Positions 53,980 to 62,879 of a stretch of 64,000 nucleotides of DNA are shown one piece after another. Source of the stretch: Rugamonas sp. A1-17 (lineage in GTDB: Bacteria; Pseudomonadota; Gammaproteobacteria; Burkholderiales; Burkholderiaceae_D); assembly GCA_025548565.1 (NCBI GenBank), contig JAJLPB010000003.1, positions 310,001-374,000 of the forward strand, read 5' to 3'. Within the stretch, counting starts at the first letter, position 1; each line of letters opens with the position of its first letter. A program made the position numbers and the translations under genes. The notes below the pieces were generated by a model. It made no database searches. It was not told the DNA's origin and was given only the letters and a program-made list of their open reading frames with translations.

Positions 53980-54068
53980 AACTTCGCTTACCTTCGATAC
54001 GACAGAGTTTTCAATTAATCAGCCCGGAGTTTGTGGCTATTTAGCCATCCCCACAAAACCCGGATAGT

Positions 54069-55142
54069 TTATACCAGACATTGTTCTAAACCGCTAATAA
54101 AGATATCTTTCGGCAGATTTTTACCGATAAACACCATTTTGCTGCCTCGAACGTCGTTTTCTCCCCATTTGGCGCCCAGGTCGCTGCCCATGATCTGGTG
54201 CACGCCCTGGAACACGACCTTGCGATCGGCGTCCTTCATGAACAATACGCCTTTGTAGCGCAGCATGCGAGGACCGTAGACATTTACCAGGCCGCCAAGG
54301 AACTCGTCGAGCTTGGCGGTGTCGAACGGGCGTGTACTTTTGAACACAAACGCGGCGATGTCGTCGCTGTGGTGGGCGTGGTGGTGGTTGTGGCCGTGGT
54401 CTCCGTGGTGGCCGTGATCGTGCTTGTGATCGTGGTTGTGGCCGCAGTGCTCGTCATGCACATGGTCGTCGTCGTGGGCCTGGTCGGTTTCCAGGAAATC
54501 CGGGTCCAGCTCCAGCTTGTCGTTCAGGTTGAAGCCCTTCAGGTCCAGCACCTCGGACAGCGGGGCGCGGCCGAAGTCCGCCGTGCTGACCGGCGCGCGC
54601 GGGTTGATGCGCTTGAGGCGGGCGGTCAGCGTGGCCACGTCCTCGGCGCTGACCAGGTCGGTCTTGGACAGCAGCAGCTTGTCGGCGAAGCCGACCTGGC
54701 GTTGGGCTTCCTCGTGCTGGTCAAGCTGGTCCATGGCGTGGCGGGCGTCCACCACGGTGACCACGGCGTCCAGCATGTAGTGAGTGCCCACTTCCTCGTC
54801 CACGAAGAAGGTCTGCGCCACCGGGCCGGGATTGGCCAGGCCGGTGGTCTCGATCACCACGCGGTCGAACTGCAATTCGCCCGCTTCGCGCTTCTGCGCC
54901 AGGCCGCCGAGGGCGACGATCAGGTCGCCGCGCACGGTGCAGCAGATGCAGCCGTTGTTCATTTCCACGATCTGCTCGCCGCTGTCCTGCACCAGGATTT
55001 CGTTGTCGATGTTTTCCTGGCCAAACTCGTTTTCGATGACGGCGATGCGCATGCCGTGCTGCTCCTGCAGGATGCGGTTCAGCAGGGTGGTCTTGCCGGC
55101 GCCAAGGAAGCCGGTGAGGATGGTGGTCGGTATCAGTGCCAT
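54069..55142 (-). CDS. CobW-family GTP-dependent metallochaperone
   Basis: The 357-residue protein has a Walker A G-F-L-G-A-G-K-T-T at residues 12-20, the metal-binding N-G-C-I-C-C motif near residue 65, the G-T-P-binding S-K-T-D, and a His-rich loop (about 20 His in residues 225-258) before the CobW C-terminal domain. This is the plan of YeiR/ZNG1-type zinc transferases. It lies directly upstream of the dksA gene in genome order, on the same strand. Confidence 0.9.
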   Translation of the reverse strand: MALIPTTILTGFLGAGKTTLLNRILQEQHGMRIAVIENEFGQENIDNEILVQDSGEQIVEMNNGCICCTVRGDLIVALGGLAQKREAGELQFDRVVIETTGLANPGPVAQTFFVDEEVGTHYMLDAVVTVVDARHAMDQLDQHEEAQRQVGFADKLLLSKTDLVSAEDVATLTARLKRINPRAPVSTADFGRAPLSEVLDLKGFNLNDKLELDPDFLETDQAHDDDHVHDEHCGHNHDHKHDHGHHGDHGHNHHHAHHSDDIAAFVFKSTRPFDTAKLDEFLGGLVNVYGPRMLRYKGVLFMKDADRKVVFQGVHQIMGSDLGAKWGENDVRGSKMVFIGKNLPKDIFISGLEQCLV

Positions 55143-55273
55143 GGTGCTTACCAGTCTGGTCTAGAGGGAAACCCTAGATGGGGATCAAATGCAGAAATGC
55201 AACCGGCCGATTATGCCGGAATTCGGCCGACGCTAGCAATTCGTCCGATTGAGCAACCTCAGTACGGGCCGCG

Positions 55274-56209
55274 CTATTTTACTTTGGCGCGCGGATGGGC
55301 CTTGTCGTACACCTCGGCCAGGTGCTGGAAATCCAGCGCGGTATAGACCTGGGTCGAACTGATGCTGGAATGGCCCAGCATTTCCTGCACCGCCCGCAGG
55401 TCGCCCGACGATTGCAGCACGTGCGAGGCGAACGAGTGGCGCAGCATGTGCGGATGTACGTGCACCGGCGCGCCGTTGGCCACGCCATGGGCTTGCAGGC
55501 GCTGCTGGATTACCCGTGGCGATACCCGCGTGCCGCGCGTGCTCAGGAACAGGGCGTTGCCGCCGTCGGCGGGCGCCGGGCGCACGGCGATCCAGGCCAG
55601 CAGCGCCTCCAGCGCGGCGTTGCCCACAGGGACGACGCGCTGCTTGTTGCCCTTGCCGGTGACCACGACCTCGCGATTGTCCAATGCCACCCAGCCCAGC
55701 GCGTCCTTGCCGGCGGTCAGGTCCAGCCCGGCCAGCTCGGACACCCGCAGGCCGCTGGAATACAACAGTTCGAACATGGCGCGGTTGCACAACTGGGCCG
55801 CGTCCGGGGCGGCGCCAGCGCTGGGGCGGGACGGCGCCACCAGTTGCACGGCGTCGTCCACCGACAGCGCGCGCGGCAGCGTCTTGGCGCGCTTGGGCGC
55901 GCGCACGCCCTGCACCGGGTTGGCCGCCAGCGCGGTCTGGCCGCCCAGCCAGTCGAAGAAGCCGCGCCAGCTCGACAGCTTGCGGGCGATCGAGCGCGGA
56001 TCGAGTTCGCGCGCGTGCAGCTTGGCGGTCAGGCGGCGGATGGCGAAATGGTCGATCTGGGGCCAGTCCTGGCCGGCGGTCAGGCCGGCCAATTCCTGCA
56101 GGTCGCGCGCGTAGGCGCTGACGGTATGGGGCGACAGCTGGCGCTGGTCGCGCAGCTGGGCCAGGTAAGCGTCGATCCAGGCCAGCTTGCTGTCCGGGCC
56201 GGCGCTCAT
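55274..56209 (-). CDS. xerC: tyrosine recombinase XerC
   Basis: The 311-residue protein has an N-terminal SAM-like DNA-binding domain (Q-R-Q-L-S-P-H-T-V-S-A-Y) and the catalytic residues Arg in S-G-L-R-V-S-E-L, Lys in G-K-G-N-K-Q-R, His-x-x-Arg in H-M-L-R-H-S-F-A-S-H, His in L-G-H-S-S-I and Tyr in T-Q-V-Y-T. It resolves chromosome dimers at dif with XerD. It follows the DUF484 gene by eight bases. Confidence 0.95.
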   Translation of the reverse strand: MSAGPDSKLAWIDAYLAQLRDQRQLSPHTVSAYARDLQELAGLTAGQDWPQIDHFAIRRLTAKLHARELDPRSIARKLSSWRGFFDWLGGQTALAANPVQGVRAPKRAKTLPRALSVDDAVQLVAPSRPSAGAAPDAAQLCNRAMFELLYSSGLRVSELAGLDLTAGKDALGWVALDNREVVVTGKGNKQRVVPVGNAALEALLAWIAVRPAPADGGNALFLSTRGTRVSPRVIQQRLQAHGVANGAPVHVHPHMLRHSFASHVLQSSGDLRAVQEMLGHSSISSTQVYTALDFQHLAEVYDKAHPRAKVK

Positions 56210-56217
56210 GGCGGTGC

Positions 56218-56886
56218 TCAGGCCAGCAGCCAGGCCAGCGCGGTGCTGGTGGTTTCGCCGATGTGGACCAGGAAGTCGGTGGCCATCAGCGAGGTGAAGC
56301 GCGCCGGGTCGGCCGAGCCCATGATCAGCAGGCCGAAGGCGTTCTTGTTGCCCGGCTTGCGCAGAGGAATGATCACGGTGGAGGTGATGCCGGTGGCGTC
56401 CTGCAGCCAGCGCACCGCCTCGAAATCCTTGTTGGTGCCGCAATACGGCGCCATCAGGCTGTTGGCGAAGATGCGCGCGTCTTCCGACACGCCGGCCACG
56501 AACCATTCGCCGAGGTAGTCCGGCGCGGTGTCCCAGATGCGCAGCGTGACCTGTGGTACATCAAAACTGGTCTTCAGTCCGCTGACCACGGCGTGTGGCA
56601 TGGAACCCACATCTTCGGCTTCCAGCAGCACCTTGGTCCAGCGGTGGAACTTGTTGGCGATCGCCTCGTTTTCCGACGCCAGGCGCATCAGATTACTCAT
56701 GCGCAATTCCAACGCCTTGTACTTGTCGCGCATCACTTCCATCTGGCGTTCCTGCAGCGACACGGCGCGTCCCGTCAGCGGGCTGGCCAGTTTGATTTCC
56801 CCAAGCAATTCAGCATGCTCTTCGAAGAAATTCGGGTGTTCGGTCAGGTATTGCGCGACGAGGGTGTGATCCAGTGGGACAGTCAT
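56218..56886 (-). CDS. DUF484 family protein
   Basis: The 222-residue protein has the family opening Q-Y-L-T-E-H-P-N-F-F-E-E-H-A-E-L-L and a GAF-like domain from about residue 90 (F-D-V-P-Q-V-T-L-R-I-W). DUF484 genes often sit between dapF and xerC, as in E. coli. Here they precede xerC but dapF lies 4 kb away, beyond a porin and a Sel1-repeat gene. Function unknown. Confidence 0.88.
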   Translation of the reverse strand: MTVPLDHTLVAQYLTEHPNFFEEHAELLGEIKLASPLTGRAVSLQERQMEVMRDKYKALELRMSNLMRLASENEAIANKFHRWTKVLLEAEDVGSMPHAVVSGLKTSFDVPQVTLRIWDTAPDYLGEWFVAGVSEDARIFANSLMAPYCGTNKDFEAVRWLQDATGITSTVIIPLRKPGNKNAFGLLIMGSADPARFTSLMATDFLVHIGETTSTALAWLLA

Positions 56887-56929
56887 TGAGGTACTTTACT
56901 TACGAGGGTGGAAAGAGTCATTTTAAACG

Positions 56930-56960
56930 AAAAAAAACGGACATGGTTGCCCATGCCCGT
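56930..56960 (-). terminator. intrinsic terminator after porin gene
   Basis: On the minus strand ACGGGCATGG and CCATGTCCGT pair around four bases, with one G-U pair, and are followed by seven T. It lies 45 bases after the porin stop. Confidence 0.85.
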
Positions 56961-57004
56961 CATTCCCCAACCCAAGCGCCGGCGGTTCTTGCCGACCGCG
57001 CGGC

Positions 57005-58060
57005 TTAGAAGTTGTGGTGGATACCGAGGCTGTAGAAATTCAGCGTGGTAGCTGCCTTCTTGTTCGAGGCATCGATATACAGGTAGGTGCGGGCCGACAG
57101 GTTGTAGTCGTAGCCGATCGACGCTTGCTTGGTCTTGGCCAAGGCCGGGTTGTTCAGGGCGTTGTCCGGAGTCTTCTGGCCGTAGCCCACGCGGATCAGG
57201 CCGGCGCCGACGGTGTAGTTGGCGCCCAGCAGCCAAGCCTTGGTGTTCGGATTGAGCAGCGTGCTGCTGCTCTGGTCCTGCTTCTGGTACGAACCCATCA
57301 GTTTCAGGTCGTTGATCGGCTTGAACGAGGCGCCGATCGACCACAGTTTGGTTTCGATGGCGTTTTTCTCGTACGCGGCATAGGCGGCGAACGGGCCGTT
57401 GGCGGCGGTGGCGCTCAGCGAGTAAGGCGTGGCCACCGGGGCACTGTTGGCCGGGAATTGCGGATTGAGCGTGGTGCCCTTGCCGACGATGGCCGGATTG
57501 CCGTTGGCTTCCTTGGCGCCCACGGCGATGTTCAACTGGAACATGTCGGCGATCATCGGGGTGTTATAGAACACGGCGTTCGAGAAGCGGTTGTTCGAGT
57601 TGCCGGCTGGGCTCAGCGGATCGCTGGTGTAGCCGGCCACTTGCAGGTCGGTCTGGTAGCCGGCCGGGCCAGGCATGCCGCTCCATGGCTCGAAGGCGGT
57701 GCTGGTTTCCTGGAAGGGGGTCAGGCCACGGCCCAGGCGCACGGTACCGAAGTCGCCCTGCAGGCCGACGCGGCTCTGGCCCTGGAACAATGGACGGCTG
57801 GTGGTGGCGGTGGTGTTTTCAATCACGCCGGTGTCCGGCTCGTAGCGGATTTCCAGCTGGAAGATGGCCTTCAGGCCGCTGCCCAGATCTTCGACGCCTT
57901 TGAAACCGAGTTTGTTGTTGTCGCGCTTGCCCACCTGGGTGGTGGTGCCGGTGCGCTTGGAAATCCCTGCATCCACAGTGCCATAGATGGTCACGGACGA
58001 TTGCGCGTATGCGCCAGCAAATACGCCCATGAGAGCCAGAGCCACTAAAGATTTTTTCAT
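57005..58060 (-). CDS. Gram-negative porin (betaproteobacterial type)
   Basis: The 351-residue protein has a signal peptide (MKKSLVALALMGVFAGAYA, then Q-S-S-V-T-I-Y-G-T-V-D-A-G) and a 16-strand-type barrel with the typical start of betaproteobacterial porins and a C-terminal Phe (G-I-H-H-N-F). The start at 58060 is fixed by the leader. It forms a general diffusion trimer in the outer membrane. Confidence 0.93.
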   Translation of the reverse strand: MKKSLVALALMGVFAGAYAQSSVTIYGTVDAGISKRTGTTTQVGKRDNNKLGFKGVEDLGSGLKAIFQLEIRYEPDTGVIENTTATTSRPLFQGQSRVGLQGDFGTVRLGRGLTPFQETSTAFEPWSGMPGPAGYQTDLQVAGYTSDPLSPAGNSNNRFSNAVFYNTPMIADMFQLNIAVGAKEANGNPAIVGKGTTLNPQFPANSAPVATPYSLSATAANGPFAAYAAYEKNAIETKLWSIGASFKPINDLKLMGSYQKQDQSSSTLLNPNTKAWLLGANYTVGAGLIRVGYGQKTPDNALNNPALAKTKQASIGYDYNLSARTYLYIDASNKKAATTLNFYSLGIHHNF

Positions 58061-58481
58061 TTGAGTTATTCCTTTATGAGTGAACGTGCATACAGCCAAA
58101 GCTAGCGGGTCGCAAAGTCAACCCTCGATGAGAGGAACCTTAATATCTCATCAGGTCAAAAACGCCGGAATGGTTGATTATGACGGCTAGTTTTGGTCGA
58201 AAGCCAAAGAAACCGGGCTTCTTGTTGTATTTTTGAAACGCTTGATACGCAGGCCACCGGGGCCTGTTTAACGCATTATTTCCTTTCATTCAGGCACCAA
58301 AACAGCTCTTAGCGTACAGGGCGAAACGGGGTAGGTCGCTTGCGCAAAATCAAAGCGAACCGCATATTGTTTAGGGTGTGGCGCCGATCGCACGCTACAC
58401 TCATAAGTAGCAACGGTTGCCAACGCTGCGCAGACAGCACGGCTGCATGCCGCTTCGATGAATCGGACTAATAGTGAGACG
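58061..58481. other. intergenic region between porin and Sel1-repeat genes
   Basis: About 420 bases without a supported gene or RNA. It should hold the divergent promoters of both genes; TACACT at 58396-58401 is a possible -10 for the Sel1 gene, but no -35 is well placed. Confidence 0.5.
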
Positions 58482-60047
58482 ATGGCAAATCGAGAAGAGT
58501 TAGGGATCATCCGGGGGGCGCGCGCGGGAGATGCGGTCTGCCAACTGGCGCTGGGCAAGCTCTACTTGTTCGGCGGCGCGGGTTTGCCGCTCAGCCTGCC
58601 AACGGCGCTGCACTGGCTGAACCGCGCCGCCCTGCAAGAGCAGGATGAAGCCTGGATGTTGATCGGCAACTACGTTCCCTTCGAGCACGCTCAACACTGC
58701 CTGCCGTCGGTGCTGTCCTGGTACGACCGCGCCTACGACGCCGGCGTCGAGCAGGCCGGCCTGGTGCTGGCGCAACTGGTGTTGAACCAGGCCGCGCCGC
58801 CGGAAGCGTTGCATTTGCGTGACAAGGCGCTGCAGGCGCTGGAAACCGCCGCGCGCGCCGGCTCGGCCGAGGCGCAATGGCTGCTGGCGCACCAGGCCGG
58901 CGCGCCATCGCCGGCGCCGGTGGCGCCGCTGCCGTCCCGGCGCGGCAGTCCGCCTTCGCATCGCGCCAGCGCCCGCCAGCAGTGGCTGGCGCGGGCGGCC
59001 GACGGCGGCCTGGCCGCCGCCCAGTACGCGGTGCTGGAACAAGCCTGGCACGGCGACCGCGCGGCGTTTTTACAACGGGCGCTGCCGCTGGCGCGCAAGC
59101 TGCTGGACGGCGCCCCGGCCGACGCCGAGGCGGCCCGCGCCGTCGACTGGCCGCTGGCGCCGGCCCAGCTGACGCTGCTGGCGCGCTGCGCCGCGCTGCT
59201 CGACGAAGATACCGGCCACCATGCCGGGGTCCGGGACGAGCTGCATCACTGCCGCGAACTGGCCGCCCACGGCGGCGAGCGCCAGGCCCAGCTGGCGCTG
59301 GGCTTGTGGTTCGCCCGCATGGATGGCGACGGCCGGCGCCAAGTCAACGGCATCGCCGCCGTCAATTTCAAGCGCGCCATACGCTGGCTGACGCAGGCGG
59401 GCGAGCAGGGGTTGGCCGACGCCTGGTACGCGCTGTCGCGCATTTACCTGAAACCGGAATTTTCCCAGCGCTGCGTGGCCGAGGCCCAGAGCTACCTGGA
59501 GCGGGCGGCCGACATGGGCCATTGCGCCGCGCAGCTGGAATGCGGCATGTATGCGTGGCGCAACCGCCGCGCCGACGAGCACAGCGACGTGCGCGCGGCT
59601 TACTGGCTGCAGAAGGCCGCGGCCCAGGGCTGCGGCGACGCCGAGGCGGCGCTGGCGCGCATCGGCGCGGCGCCCAAGGAGTCGGCCTGGGCCGAAGCCA
59701 TCCTGCGCCATATGTCGCGCGAGGCGCTGGAAAGCCAGCCGCTGCTGGCGGCGCGCCTGACCCTGGCCCAGTTGTTCGGCCTGAGCCGGGCGGAAGCGTT
59801 GTTGCTGGATGTGAAAGCGGCCGACCAGGGCCATTGCCTGGTGGTGGATATCCGCGCCAGTTACGGCCGCAGCAAGCGGCGTCTGGTGTTGCTGCGCACC
59901 GCCCGCGAGCGGCAGGCGCTGGACCGCATCGGCCGCCTGTTCGAGCATCTCGACAACGGTCCGGACGGGTTGGAAGGCAATTACCGCCAGCGCCTGTACC
60001 GGCTCAAGACCTGGCTGCCAGGCCTCGACGAGCGGCTGGCGGCCTGA
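58482..60047 (+). CDS. Sel1-repeat protein
   Basis: A 521-residue protein with no signal or membrane segment. It has several Sel1-like repeats (A-L-G-K-L-Y-L-F-G-G, later G-L-A-D-A-W-Y-A-L-S-R-I-Y and C-G-M-Y-A-W) that form a TPR-like solenoid, and a C-terminal segment of about 100 residues with a conserved look (R-A-S-Y-G-R-S-K-R-R) that I do not recognise. An ATG at 58458 is possible but no ribosome site favours it. Such proteins scaffold signalling or envelope stress complexes; partner unknown. Confidence 0.75.
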   Translation: MANREELGIIRGARAGDAVCQLALGKLYLFGGAGLPLSLPTALHWLNRAALQEQDEAWMLIGNYVPFEHAQHCLPSVLSWYDRAYDAGVEQAGLVLAQLVLNQAAPPEALHLRDKALQALETAARAGSAEAQWLLAHQAGAPSPAPVAPLPSRRGSPPSHRASARQQWLARAADGGLAAAQYAVLEQAWHGDRAAFLQRALPLARKLLDGAPADAEAARAVDWPLAPAQLTLLARCAALLDEDTGHHAGVRDELHHCRELAAHGGERQAQLALGLWFARMDGDGRRQVNGIAAVNFKRAIRWLTQAGEQGLADAWYALSRIYLKPEFSQRCVAEAQSYLERAADMGHCAAQLECGMYAWRNRRADEHSDVRAAYWLQKAAAQGCGDAEAALARIGAAPKESAWAEAILRHMSREALESQPLLAARLTLAQLFGLSRAEALLLDVKAADQGHCLVVDIRASYGRSKRRLVLLRTARERQALDRIGRLFEHLDNGPDGLEGNYRQRLYRLKTWLPGLDERLAA

Positions 60048-60067
60048 GCCGGATTAAATTTCACGCA

Positions 60068-60931
60068 TTAAATCTCGATCTCACCCTCGAACACCGTCAC
60101 GGCCGGCCCGGTCAGCCACACGGGCTGGCCCACGCCCGCCCAGCTGATCGACAGCTGGCCGCCGCGCGCGTCGACGCGCACCGGACTGTCGAGCAGGCCG
60201 CGGCGGATGCCGGCCACCACGGCCGCGCACGAGCCGGTGCCGCAGGCCAGCGTCTCGCCCACGCCGCGCTCGAACACGCGCAGCTTGATGTGGTTGCGGC
60301 CGACGATCTGCATGAAGCCGGCGTTGACCCGGTTCGGGAAGCGCGCGTGATGCTCGATCAGCGGGCCGGTCAGCTCGACCGGCGCGGCGTCGACGTCGTC
60401 GACGATCTGCACCGCGTGCGGATTGCCCATCGATACCACCGAAATCAGCACGCTCTCGCGCGCGCCGCCCAGCTCCAGCACCAGCGGCCACAGCGTGTCG
60501 TCGCCCTGGCGCTCGCCGTGCAGGCCCTCGGCGTCGAACGGCACGCGCTGCGGCTCCAGCACCGGCGCGCCCATGTCGACGGTGATGCTGCCGTCCAGCT
60601 CCAGGCGCGGCGCGATCACGCCGGCCTTGGTCTGCACGGTGATGCTGCGTTGCGCGGTCAGGCCTTTTTCCGCGACGAACTTGACGAAGGCGCGCGAGCC
60701 GTTGCCGCACTGTTCGACCTCGCCGCCGTCGGCGTTGAAGATGCGGTAGCGGAAATCGCAGCCCGGCTCGGTGGGTTTTTCCACCAGCAGGATCTGGTCG
60801 GCGCCCACGCCGAAGCGGCGGTCGCCCAGCAGCTGCCATTGCGCGGGCGAGAAATCGATGTGCTGGTTGATGCCGTCGATGACCACGAAGTCATTGCCGG
60901 CGCCGTGCATTTTGGTGAATTTGAGTTTCAT
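60068..60931 (-). CDS. dapF: diaminopimelate epimerase
   Basis: The 287-residue protein has [20 protein letters not shown] and both catalytic cysteines, Q-C-G-N-G-S-R-A-F near residue 75 and A-C-G-T-G-S-C-A-A near residue 220. It converts LL- to meso-diaminopimelate for lysine and peptidoglycan. It follows the acyltransferase genes by 13 bases on the same strand. Confidence 0.96.
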   Translation of the reverse strand: MKLKFTKMHGAGNDFVVIDGINQHIDFSPAQWQLLGDRRFGVGADQILLVEKPTEPGCDFRYRIFNADGGEVEQCGNGSRAFVKFVAEKGLTAQRSITVQTKAGVIAPRLELDGSITVDMGAPVLEPQRVPFDAEGLHGERQGDDTLWPLVLELGGARESVLISVVSMGNPHAVQIVDDVDAAPVELTGPLIEHHARFPNRVNAGFMQIVGRNHIKLRVFERGVGETLACGTGSCAAVVAGIRRGLLDSPVRVDARGGQLSISWAGVGQPVWLTGPAVTVFEGEIEI

Positions 60932-60944
60932 CTGCTGCCTGTGT

Positions 60945-61823
60945 TTACTTGGAACGCTGGTACAGCGAAGCTTCGCCGTTCGGGCGCGTCTTGAACCGTT
61001 TGTGCGTCCAGAAATATTCAGCCGGGGCTTCGCGCACGCGTTCCTCGATGAACTCGTTCATGCGGCGGGTGGCGGCTACCATGTCGGGACCAGGGTAATT
61101 GTCCCACACTGGATAGAATTTCACACGCCAGCCCTGGTAATCGGGCAGGAAGGTGGCGATCACCGGCATCACCTGGGCGCCGGTGGTGGCGGCGATGCGG
61201 GCAGTGGCGGTCAGCGTGGCGGCCTCGATGCCGAAGAAGGGCACGAACTCGGCGTCCTTCTCGCCGAAGTCCATGTCCGGCAGCATGAAGTAGGGCAGCT
61301 TGTCGCGCAGCGCCCGCAGGATGGGCTTGATGCCGTCCTGGCGGGTGAACAGCTTGACCGGCTTGAAGCGGGCGCGGCCGGCGCGCAGCACCCGGTCGAA
61401 GGCGGCGTTCTTTTGCTGCACGTACATCGACGAGGCGCTGGCCACCATGGCGATCGAGGCGCCCGCCACGTCCAGGCACACGAAGTGCGGGCACAGCAGG
61501 ATGGTCGGCCTGGACGTCATCTCCTCCACCGGCACCGGGCCCGGCTCGACCTTGATCAGGCGCTGCAATCTTTCCTCCGACGCCCACCACAGGATGCCGC
61601 GCTCCCACACGCTGCGCGAATACGCCTGGAAGTGGCGGCGGCCGATGGCGGTGCGCTCGGCCTCGCTCAGTTCCGGCATGCACAGGCGCAGGTTGGTCAG
61701 CGTGATATGGCGGCGCGAGCGCATCACCAGGAACAGCAGGCTGCCGACGGCGTCGCCGAAGCGGCCCAGCACCGGCAGCGGCAGCCAGTGCAGCAGCCAC
61801 ATGAATCCCAACAGCAGCTTCAT
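60945..61823 (-). CDS. LpxL/HtrB-family lysophospholipid (lipid A) acyltransferase
   Basis: The 292-residue protein has one N-terminal membrane helix and the HX4D acyltransferase motif (C-P-H-F-V-C-L-D). Other family marks are [12 protein letters not shown] and R-P-N-G-E at the end. It is the second of two overlapping acyltransferase genes (4-base overlap). It probably adds a secondary acyl chain to lipid A at the inner membrane. Confidence 0.9.
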   Translation of the reverse strand: MKLLLGFMWLLHWLPLPVLGRFGDAVGSLLFLVMRSRRHITLTNLRLCMPELSEAERTAIGRRHFQAYSRSVWERGILWWASEERLQRLIKVEPGPVPVEEMTSRPTILLCPHFVCLDVAGASIAMVASASSMYVQQKNAAFDRVLRAGRARFKPVKLFTRQDGIKPILRALRDKLPYFMLPDMDFGEKDAEFVPFFGIEAATLTATARIAATTGAQVMPVIATFLPDYQGWRVKFYPVWDNYPGPDMVAATRRMNEFIEERVREAPAEYFWTHKRFKTRPNGEASLYQRSK

Positions 61824-62683
61824 GCCTGTTCTCCCGCCGTTGGCGTCGCACCTGGCGCGTCTATGCCGGCCGGCACCTTGTAGCGGTTGTAGCTCCAGAA
61901 ATACTGGCTCGGGCTGCGCGCGATCAGGCGCTCCATCGCATGGTTGATGGCCTGCGCCTGCTCGGCGGCGCTGCCCTCCAGCGTGCCGTCGAACGGCACG
62001 AAGCGGATCACATAGCCTTTGCCGCCGGGCAGCCGTTCGGCGTAGGTGACGATGATGGTGGCGTCGCCCAGCTGCGCCAGCTTGGCGGGCAGCGTCATGG
62101 TGTAGGCGGCGCGGCCGAAGAAAGTGGCCCACACGCCTTCGCCTTCCTGCGGCACCTGGTCCGGCAGCAGGCCGATCGGCTTGCCTTTTTTCAGGCACTT
62201 GGCCAGCATGCGCACGCCGGACATATTGGCCGGCGCCAGCAGCAGGTTGTCGCGCGCGCGGGCGCCCTCGATCAGCGGTTTCAGCGCGGCCTTTTTCGGC
62301 GGGCGGTACATCACCATCAGCTCGGTGCGCAGCGCGATTTCCTGCGCGACGATTTCAAAGCAGCCCAGGTGGGGCGTGAGGAACACGATGCCGCGGCCGG
62401 CGTCCAGCTCGGCCTGGACGATGGCCCAGTTCTCGTCGGTGGCGTGGCGCGACACGCGCGCCGGATCGGCGCACCAGATGAAGGGCAGCTCGACGATGCT
62501 CTTGCCCGCTTCGGCGATGGCGGCCGACAGGTGTTGGGAATAGCCGGCCTGCGCCATGTTGTCGCGCATGCGGCGGCGGTAGGATGGCGAGCTCAGGTAG
62601 ACCAGCCAGCCCAGCGCCGCGCCCAGCGCGTGCAAAAACGGCAAGGGGAAGATGGAGAGGAATCGAAAAATGGGTACAAGCAT
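61820..62683 (-). CDS. LpxL/HtrB-family lysophospholipid (lipid A) acyltransferase
   Basis: The 287-residue protein starts MLVPIFRFLSIFPLPFLHALG with a membrane helix and has an HX4E catalytic motif (T-P-H-L-G-C-F-E), then L-L-P-D-Q-V-P and Y-F-W-S-Y-N-R-Y-K. The start at 62683 leaves 195 bases to metK on the other strand. HX4E rather than HX4D is accepted in LpxM-like members. It is paired with the next gene as secondary acyltransferases. Confidence 0.9.
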   Translation of the reverse strand: MLVPIFRFLSIFPLPFLHALGAALGWLVYLSSPSYRRRMRDNMAQAGYSQHLSAAIAEAGKSIVELPFIWCADPARVSRHATDENWAIVQAELDAGRGIVFLTPHLGCFEIVAQEIALRTELMVMYRPPKKAALKPLIEGARARDNLLLAPANMSGVRMLAKCLKKGKPIGLLPDQVPQEGEGVWATFFGRAAYTMTLPAKLAQLGDATIIVTYAERLPGGKGYVIRFVPFDGTLEGSAAEQAQAINHAMERLIARSPSQYFWSYNRYKVPAGIDAPGATPTAGEQA

Positions 62684-62769
62684 GTGTAATTCGTCTAATA
62701 GAAGGTGCTTTTGGCTTCTGTTGCCGTGCCAAAATTTTTTAAGAAGCGTAAAATACCACGTATGCAGTA

Positions 62770-62820
62770 TCCGCTGAGTTAACAGACAACTTGCGAAGCG
62801 GAATATAAATGTCGCTAAAG
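62770..62820 (+). ncRNA. SAM-II-type riboswitch aptamer upstream of metK
   Basis: Stem P1 is TCCGCT (62770-62775) with AGCGGA (62797-62802). The P1 loop ends in CTTGCGA. Its GCGA (62793-62796) pairs with TCGC (62812-62815), and CTT (62790-62792) with AAG (62818-62820), leaving TA unpaired, which gives an H-type pseudoknot. The loop GAGTTAAC and the linker ATATAAATG match the U/A-rich conserved parts of SAM-II (compare GAUUUAAC and AUAAAUG), as does GCTAAA at the end. SAM binding in this class stabilises the pseudoknot and shuts down methionine/SAM genes. Confidence 0.75.
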
Positions 62821-62879
62821 CGTCGCAAGCCGTATTGGTTAGCGACAAAACATTCTCAACCAGTATCAGGAGCTTGCGA
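62811..62879 (+). promoter_or_regulatory. predicted expression platform of the metK riboswitch
   Basis: GTCGCTAA (62811-62818) can pair with TTAGCGAC (62839-62846). This shares bases with the aptamer pseudoknot and cannot coexist with it. TCGCAAGC (62823-62830), inside that hairpin's loop, can pair with GCTTGCGA (62872-62879), which covers the end of the AGGAG site and the A of the ATG. So SAM binding would free the upper strand and favour masking of the start. Confidence 0.6.

Noticed and set aside
54025..54063. Imperfect hairpin between cobW-family gene and dksA
   Set aside because: The stem has mismatches and a bulge and no T run follows on the minus strand, so a terminator call is not supported.
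62709..62740. TTTTGGC/GCCAAAA hairpin followed by TTTTTT upstream of metK
   Set aside because: It looks like a terminator but there is no plus-strand gene upstream to end, and it precedes the riboswitch. It may belong to the promoter region; not called.
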